A model generated the notes under the pieces. The model searched no databases, had not been told where the DNA came from, and saw only the letters and a list, made by a program, of their open reading frames with translations. DNA of 53,787 bases. Source: Saccoglossus kowalevskii. Its lineage: Eukaryota; Hemichordata; Enteropneusta; Harrimaniidae. The stretch's first letter is position 1; the number at the start of each line of letters is the position of its first letter. Where the stretch lies: assembly GCF_000003605.2 (NCBI RefSeq), contig NW_003110974.1, forward strand, positions 300,513 to 354,299. Reading direction: 5' to 3'. This document shows positions 46,091 to 53,787 of the stretch, piece after piece. The position numbers were made by a program, and so were the translations under genes.

Positions 46091-49000
46091 TTCTGGCAGT
46101 TTTTTTATAAGTTTTGGTAACCGTGAATGCCCACAAGGATCTGGCTCAATGTCTATAGAAATCCTGCTCAAATCTCATTCAAGCGAAAGCCAGTCACAGC
46201 TGGCCTTTTATATCACGGGGGAAATACATTACAAACACTTTCAATGTACAAGAAAAAAGAGCTTGTTGGGTGGCGTGGGTTTTATTTTGAGGACAGTCAT
46301 TTTAATCAAAAGTTGGCTAGTGGAAATATTAGGAAAAGTTTGTTAGATACTCCGGTAACTTGTTCACAGCAATTCAGGCTAAACTTCCTCTTCTGTTGTA
46401 TATTTGCACATGTGGGTGCTGTCGTGTTCTCATCGGTACTGGACATAATTTGTTGATTTATGCCATGTAGATACATTTTCTCGCTTTAATTGTATAGGTT
46501 GTATTACAAATTGTTACCCAACTACCACGGCTAAAATCTCGCAGTTATTGGCGAGGATGATATCAAGTGTAGCTGAGCTAAGAGAAAATGTCAGTTTCTC
46601 TAGCATCTCAAAAACGGTTTGTTTATTTAGCCATCGCCTCACTGATGTTGATTCTTTAAATTCACAACAAACATTGGACATAATTATATTAGCTAGAATA
46701 GAAACAACATAAAGGTTAATATATATTCCTCAAAACAATGTAAGTGTCACACCACAAACAGATTTGACCTCAACAACAGCTGTATAACGGCACATGGCGA
46801 CCATGCTAAATAAAAGTGCTAAAATAACAATATTTTCCGATCAATCGTGTTGTCATGATTGTGTTCCACATACGGAGAAATAACTTCTTATGATTCATTC
46901 CAACTCAAATCAGCTCAATTACTATAATACCGTGTCATTGTATATTATGTTGATACATTATGAAGAACAATAGGCATTTTCAGCTAGAGCTTCAATTCTT
47001 TAGACGATTGCAGCCCGACCAACAACAAAACATCACCCTCTCCAGTGCCAGCGATCGCAAAAAGTTATCGGTGTGCAATCGAACCGGTGTACTCAAAAAA
47101 TCCTCCTAAATTGGAACCCGTTTTGCCACAATATAATTATGAAAACCATAGATTAACGTTTTCTGTATTTACAAAAATAAATTTACCAAAACGCCGTGTT
47201 TTCTTGATCATTTTAATCGATTATGTCAGTAGAATCATCTATTTCGTCTGAGTATGTTTGTGACCTGTGACGTTACCATTACTAATATTTTCATAACTAC
47301 ACATCTAACATTACAACTCCTCTATGACAAATGAAAATTAATGGTAATAGCTACAGAAATCAAAATGCTCAGTCATGGAGATGATGGAATGACGCTGAAA
47401 TGTTAATGGTGTACAACTGAAACTGAAAAAATCTTGATAAACCATAACAAATAGTTTGTAGGGTATACAACACTAAATGTGTACTGCATTTGGGAGCTTT
47501 AAAATACAGATGGAATATATGACTTAATATAATAATAAATTGAAAGGCATTGCCATTCTGCTGAATTCAACTCAAAGTAATACGTTTCTGGGTTCCGGGA
47601 AGTTCTTTTTATCATTTTTATGCTGACGTGTGTATCCTATAGCGCTTTGTCGGACGGCTGCCTGGGGAGCAGTTTATACACAGTTTATTGACTAGTAAAA
47701 ATTATAGTACATTTGAATAAACACGTACATCTTCATTTACTCGCATCGTTTTCTGTTGAATTTACATTGAGTCCATCATATTTATTTATGTGTACTGCGT
47801 ACATGCGTTGAGAGCATGGCATATATTTCCTTCTCTGCCTAATGGCGAATATATAATATCAGTCTGGTGTATTCCTTTTAACCCACTTTCATCTCCTTCG
47901 CACAGCGAATATAAGCATGAGTAGGAGAACATATATATGACGTGCATTATAATTATTATAATTAGTAGACGAAAGCAAACGGCATGACGCCATAGTTTTA
48001 AATTTATAAAAATCATTATTGTGATCCTTTTATCTTGTTGTCGAAATTGGTGTTCAATTCCATCTATATTATTCTCTCAGAATAATTTATAGAAAGATAT
48101 AATGATGCACATCACTGGGTGCAACCAATGCCGAAACGGGTAGCGATAATATTAGAATGAATACTATATTCGATTACTAAGAAAATTAAACGAAATATTA
48201 CATAATAAAATTGATTAATATATATCTGTACTACTGGGAACTGAATTGTAATTATCATGTATCACACTCTTTTGAACACGTCATTTTTGAAAAAAAAAAA
48301 CGTTTGTATAATAAACCTACCTATAACGCTAAACTGTAAATTTGACATGAGCTTTGTTACGAAAAGATTGCAGACATGGTCATATGAATACACGCGTGGA
48401 AACGGGGTTGTGGCGAACATAGAAATCGAGAAGCGCCAATTATGTTTTAAAATAGGCAAGGAGTCCCTTTTGACATTTTCAGAGGTCTGGGAGGGTCCTT
48501 TTTCGATTTTTTAGGAATCAAAGCTGTCTTGAAATACAACATAAATGCATGTAATATGTGATATACGAGGATAATGATAGGTTCATTTTACCATAACTTA
48601 TGATGCTGTAAACAAATGTTTAAAACAATTAAAGGGGTTGGTTTTCCTTGAAAATTTGTTTCAAGTTGGGGCCATGATTGCCATCAAGCGCATACCCGTA
48701 TATAAATAATACAAATGACTTCATGGCGTGACGCTCTGAGTAGTCTTTTAGTCGACAAATACAATTGTATAAATACAATTCGGACAATTGTTGTCAATAT
48801 AAGGGCACCATACATTTTGGAAATTTTAAATGTTGATGCGGAGCCACGTATTTCTTTAAATTTTAATGCTGTACCTGCATTGGGCTCTCTAAAATAAGCA
48901 ATGGTAACAAAATGCAATTATAAATGTACGAGTTTCATTTTTCATGGGGTTATTTATATATCATGATTCCTAAATGTGATCTTGAAGTTTGTTGGTATTG

Positions 49001-50690
49001 AAGATGCAAGTAGACGGATGGGGCTATTACCACCCCTCATTTTATGCCAGTGGTGAATATTATAATAGTCGTTACAAACAAAATGTAACAAGTGAATCTA
49101 CAGTTTAAAAAAACGTCCATGTCACTGTAAATTATCGTATTTGTGAATTGTGGTAATGCTATGAGATGTGGACGAATATGATTGTGCATCAACACCACAG
49201 CGACATAGCTGAGCACAGCCCACTTCGAAGTAGTGGCCAGGGCAATACCCGAAGTTTGCCTGTGTAACCTAGACACTCAGATTAAGACATGGTGTACATA
49301 GCCATGACCTAACACGTCGAAATTTTTATAAGATTACTTGTCTGTATATAACATTGTTGAAAAATCACCGAATTCCACAATAGTGCCCCTCGCATCATGA
49401 GTTGACCCAAACCGATCAATATTCATTTAAAGGGCGGTGGTCATCGTACCGCGCATGTGCGACATTTGTGTTGATAAACTTTGATTTTCCCACAATCCAA
49501 TGCGCTCTTCTATTGAAAATCACGAGTAGTAGTTTTGACCTGGGTTTAACGTGCACTAATTACCGCAGGCGACTTCTTCGTCACCTTCCAATCATCAAAG
49601 AAATTACCAAGTTAAAGATTGGTAACGTCTTAGTTTGCACTCGTTGGTCTGCTCAACAGTCAATGTCGCCATCATTTAATTACTGTGAGCAAAGGCTGTG
49701 TGTGGGATGAAATCTAGACTCTTAGTTACATCAATGACGCGCTGAAAATGTAGTATACACGGCTATAGTTTAACTCGCCGACATAAAAGAAGCCCGAATA
49801 CGATACCTTCTTCGTTCATAAATATCGTTCATAAATCCCCATGTCCTACAAGTCCTACAATTCAGCACCTTGTATCATGAGTTTGCTGGACACAGTGGAC
49901 CCGATCGTGTAATCATGTGCTTTGCAACTTCAAACTGACCGTTTCTTTGCGAAAGTGGGTGGCGTGTACTGTAGACACCTAGTTACGTTACTAGAGTTTA
50001 AAAACGTGGCGTCCCGCCAAGACCACATCGTCGTTCCACATTGCGTCATAAATTTGCTCATTACACTGGATACAAGGATAATTACATATCTGGGGACTTG
50101 CGATCTTTGGATATAAAAACTAAACAGTAAAGAGTAGTATAGTGATGATTCAACTCAATCCAACTCTTCTATCATGTACATTGTAATATTTTGAAATTTA
50201 TGACTATTCTGTTTTTGTATAGTTCAATAACAAAGACTGTAACTCACTGATTGGCTGTTATGTTCTGGTTTCTTGGTAAATAATTAATGAACATATTTTA
50301 CTATATTGATACTTTATGTCAGTAATAATAATTTATTTTATTAAATAACCTTGGGCATCAAAAACAATGAGCATGTTTCCCTATTTGATACTAGCGTTGT
50401 ACGATATATTCTGTAAGGAAAGTATGCGTGATAACGCCATCTAGTGGCAGACCGTGAATCCATAAAATGATTTACTTCCTTTTCGGTTCAATCTTCTGTA
50501 CATAAAAACCTATCTTTACTATTGCCTTATATTTTCGTCTGATATAGTTCCATGTTTATCGATTATCAGCGGATGCATTATATGTACATGAGATTTGGCA
50601 CAGAACATTGAAAGAATAGTCACTGTGTTTATGTTGACACATATGAAAAAAATGTTACAAGGTATGTACGCCAAGTGAAGGATGTAGGGC
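46091..50690. other. Intergenic, no recognised gene
   Basis: ORFs at 46127-46456 and 49402-49710 are the longest and are not recognised. 49400-49700 is somewhat GC-richer with CGCATGTGCG, but no promoter can be claimed. Small tandem repeats such as TTCGTTCATAAATA / TCGTTCATAAATC occur at 49810-49836. Confidence 0.45.
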
Positions 50691-50691
50691 A

Positions 50692-50871
50692 CGACTGTCA
50701 GTTGGTGTTACAATGACAAGTTATGAACTAGTGTTATACGAAATTTACATGTTATCACCCTGTGTTATGTTGTTACATACTATCAGCTAGTGGTATAGAG
50801 GATGTACCTTCTATCAGCCAGTATTATTAGAAATGTACATGTTATCAACTGGTTCTATTGGAAGTGTATAC
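50692..50871 (+). repeat. Degenerate 31-bp tandem repeat, about 6 units
   Basis: Units beginning TTATGAACTAG, TTATCACCC, CTATCAGCTAG, CTATCAGCCAG and TTATCAACTGG start at 50721, 50752, 50780, 50811 and 50842, with one weaker unit before. The consensus is roughly YTATCAnCYAGTGTTAT followed by an ATGTACAT end. Spacing is 28 to 31 bases. Confidence 0.65.
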
Positions 50872-51794
50872 AATTCGATGTTAGATACAGCACGCCACTT
50901 ATCTGAATATTCTACATTTCCGAACAACTCGCACGTGCTGTATCAGCTGATAGTTGCCACAGAGACGAAAGTGCGACTGCTCTCTTCTCGGTGACGTTGG
51001 AATAAATGCATAATTATGGATAATGAACGAAATCTAGGCCCCATGCCAATAATTTGAAATAAAAGCCACGAAATAAAATCGTTAAGTTAAAATGCAAAAC
51101 GTTTGGCGGTATATTTCTGCTAAAATATATTTGATAACTAATAAATCAATTTATTCAACAGTGTGTTCAAATACAGCGTGCTCGACGCCTGGTCGCGGTT
51201 TGAACCTCATAAAGTGACGTTTTCACAAGTTAGTCAAATAGTCCCATAATTTATTGAATAAAACAGTGAAAAGACAGTATATAGGTTAATACGGTAGTAC
51301 ATATGCTGTACCAATGTTTGTCTAAATAAATTACCCGATGGCCAGTTTCATTAATTAAAGTTATCGAAAAGTAATTTCGTGTTTAAACTTAATATGTTAT
51401 CTATGTTATCTAAGTGCAGTATGTCAAATAGTTCCAATAAATTGACGGCAGCCTGTCTGCAGTTATTTGGTTGTTGCTAGGAAACAACAAGAGATGAAGA
51501 CGAAATGATATGCCGTCGTCCAGTCTACATCGTTACTAACGTCCAATGCAAAGGTCATCCGCAGGATTGAAAGTGTGAAAAAAGAAAATAGACCGCCTGG
51601 TAATCCCTTAGTTACATATCATGACGCTTAGTTTTTATGACTATATTGGCAATTTCAGTCACAATACTGCTGAGCCAGACGACTGATGTAAATCTATATC
51701 TCGACGTCTGCCTATTAGGAGACCGTAGAAGGGGTGTTATTCGCACACGTTCTCAAAACAATCATTGATGAACTTTATGTGACCGGTTATTCTG

Positions 51795-51885
51795 GGATTG
51801 GATTTTGACACGCGACGGGGCCTAGTGCACCAAGATCAGAGATCTTGCAGTCTATGCTCTACACCAACTGAGCCGCTTAGTGACC
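51795..51885 (-). repeat. tRNA-like relic (tRNA pseudogene or SINE head)
   Basis: On the minus strand GGCTCAGTTGGTGTAGAGC is a good tRNA D arm and A box. It is followed by CAAGA-TCTCTGA-TCTTG, an anticodon-arm-like 5-bp stem with a 7-base loop, and a B-box-like GTGTCAAAATCC. Acceptor ends do not pair, so it is a relic. Confidence 0.5.
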
Positions 51886-51919
51886 CAATTAGTCTTGTCG
51901 GAGTGGCCTCGTGATTGCA

Positions 51920-52440
51920 GGATATTGTCCTCCAAATAGCGCAGGTGTTGGTCGCTGCTGGAAACACAGTAAGCATATATTCTACAAATTCTAATCATTC
52001 TTGTTTGATGGACAGACTTATATACGGGGCGCAGATCGGTTCATCGATTCCAACCCTAACACTGGGCATGGATGTCCCCGAATTAGTAGAATTGGCCTGA
52101 AAGTCAAGAGAAGTGTACTCCACGTGAGGCCAATTATCGTATACACATACTGCATTTTATCACATCCACATCACGAAATGGGGAATAAGGTCTCCAGCGC
52201 TAAGCAGACTGGAGATGTTGCTCCGGTTCAACGCGAGGTCAATACAGTTAGAAGCCGGTAACTTTGTATGCGTTCGAAACAGTGCGGCTGACATGGCATT
52301 GCAGCGATATGCATTTCACATTGGACCACCAACTGGGCGAATCTGGACGTGTATGCATTCCAACAATTTCCGATGATTCGTGTTGCTTTTTTGAGAAAGT
52401 TCTGGCAAAACCGAAAATCAGAATGACGGCAGCTATTCAT
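51920..52440 (+). pseudogene. Weak coding-like stretch, possible gene relic
   Basis: After a GATTGCAG acceptor-like site at 51920 the sequence has more GC and reads, in pieces, GYCPPNSAGVGRCW, GADRFIDSNPNTGHGCP and later a run with HIGPPTGR. The NPxTGxxxCP pattern faintly resembles a repeat in Mpeg1/perforin-2-type proteins, but the match is too short to claim. The stretch looks broken. It could equally be a fragment of an unknown Cys-containing gene. Confidence 0.22.
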
Positions 52441-52449
52441 ACACATTTA

Positions 52450-53787
52450 ATATGTCTCTGAAAACCAATTTTATTCATAACGCTTAATATTTTTGTAATG
52501 AATGTTGTGTTATATTAATTAATGCTTATAATAACAGGAATTCGACTCGATTGGTTTTATACTCGTAAGTTATACTGAATTCATAGTTAAATTTTCTTGT
52601 CGTTACTTGCCCTTATTATAGAAAACTGTATCTTTCATATTTGTATTGATTGATTGGTTTACATACCGATGTGCACTGTGTTCTCACTGGTTTCATTATA
52701 ATTGCATGTGTACCGGCACGCTGATTGCGTATACGAATCCGGGTAATATGATTTGTACTACGACCTCCACAATATATTTTATTATGCGAACAAATGTTGT
52801 TAGTATGTATGTACATGCTTAGAGGTTGATTGATTTAGAGGAATAATGATGGCTTCCATTTTTACTGCTGCGATGGAATACTCATCAACCATTCGAAATC
52901 CCGTATAGTAAAGGGAACGATGTAGCATATTGACATATATATTTGCAAACGAATCACCGAATTTGTAAGAATATTATTTTTTTACGATTTATTCATAATT
53001 ATTTTTAACGTCTTCCAATAAAACACAATATATTCCTTATATTTAGTGAATACAAAATGAAAATTGTTCAAAAACATAATATCATGCCCGGTCATGTCAT
53101 AAATAAAATATTGAATTTCATTTATATTTGTTGCAGTTTGAAAATTTGTGTGAAGAGTTATTTGATTTTTGTAAATATCTCGTCATATGTAGAATATTGC
53201 AATATCAGACTACTTTATGCGTCAATACATGATACGCAATAATAACCAGTTATTACTTTTCTGAATAAGTTTGACACATTCAATGAAGCATTAAAAACAA
53301 ATGCATAATCAATTATCACTGAGAGTATTTTTTTTCTCTGTATTTTGAGTTGATTTAGATTTGTTTGAGCGTAAATGATTTACGTATATGTCATATGGCT
53401 GATTAATTATTTATTGAATCTACGAGTAGATGACGTTATGCCACAAGCCCATTTTTGCACGCCTGGTCGGTCTTACAATCATTTCAACTTATTAAGTTAT
53501 TTAAATAAAACTGCCCTAAGATGTTTTAAATTGGTTGTATGTTGTTTACTGAGGAATTCACGTGAACACAATTTGTATGTGAACAGTTACTAGAAGCAAT
53601 GAAAGAAGTTTATAAGGATTGATATAATATATGTATTCTATTAAACATATATTTTATAAATAAATTGTACTTATATCTCCTTTTTATTGTGAAGATTTGT
53701 GTTAATAATAAGTAGTCGACAGACAACTATAGGAAAACGTTTTCACGTGAAATAATGCGAGTTGTTATTGTAGAATCTAACCTTTAA
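52450..53787. other. AT-rich intergenic end of window
   Basis: No recognised gene, RNA or repeat. ORFs at 53057-53242 and 53375-53593 are short and AT-driven. Confidence 0.45.

Noticed and set aside
1-53787. CRISPR arrays, prokaryotic operons, prophage or ribosomal RNA
   Set aside because: None seen: the repeats are tandem without spacers and genes have eukaryotic introns.

Overview
This is an AT-rich animal (metazoan) genomic window. Its genes are split by GT-AG introns, it carries a large minisatellite, many interspersed repeats and one 50-base assembly gap (16375-16424). The gene families (a CLCA-type protein with VWA and fibronectin-like parts, and a rhodopsin-class peptide-receptor-like GPCR) and the repeat style fit a marine invertebrate. 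An invertebrate deuterostome such as an acorn worm is my guess, but the sequence alone does not prove the taxon.

Layout. 1692-7676 (+) holds the last six exons of a CLCA-family gene (calcium-activated chloride channel regulator). They splice in frame to 564 residues ending in a transmembrane helix and a basic tail; the 5' exons lie left of the window. Its last intron contains two short terminal-inverted-repeat elements. 9495-10394 is a roughly 0.9 kb dispersed element with an inverted second copy at 32443-33322, and a 0.1 kb hairpin repeat sits directly next to the first copy. 14366-16730 is a 27-bp minisatellite interrupted by the gap. Because 27 is a multiple of three and the unit has no stops in several frames, it produces long but almost certainly spurious ORFs on both strands. 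19171-20256 (-) is a complete one-exon coding region for a class A GPCR, with a splice acceptor 8 bases before its ATG and a candidate non-coding first exon upstream. The CLCA gene and the GPCR are convergent, with the minisatellite between their 3' ends.

21.2-27.3 kb shows nothing I can recognise. 27.4-36.4 kb is a compound non-coding repeat region: a diverged direct duplication (about 27.42-29.2 and 33.95-35.9 kb) flanks a 2.2 kb fold-back structure with arms of about 510 bp (30101-32278) and the inverted element copy. Short AACACTTTT-type motifs recur throughout the duplicated parts, and there are small tandem repeats and a tRNA-Arg-like relic. About 41.1-42.1 kb (-) is a decayed piece of a Cys-motif-bearing repeated ORF family. 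42.58-46.09 kb is a mosaic of broken LINE copies of the L1/Tx1 type (endonuclease, reverse transcriptase and C-terminal pieces). 46.1-53.8 kb is mostly unrecognised, with a 31-bp degenerate tandem repeat, a tRNA-like relic and one weak coding-like stretch.

The genes do not form an operon or an obvious pathway. I found no convincing new multi-gene system. The most unusual structures are the compound 27.4-36.4 kb repeat region and the higher-order structure of the minisatellite.
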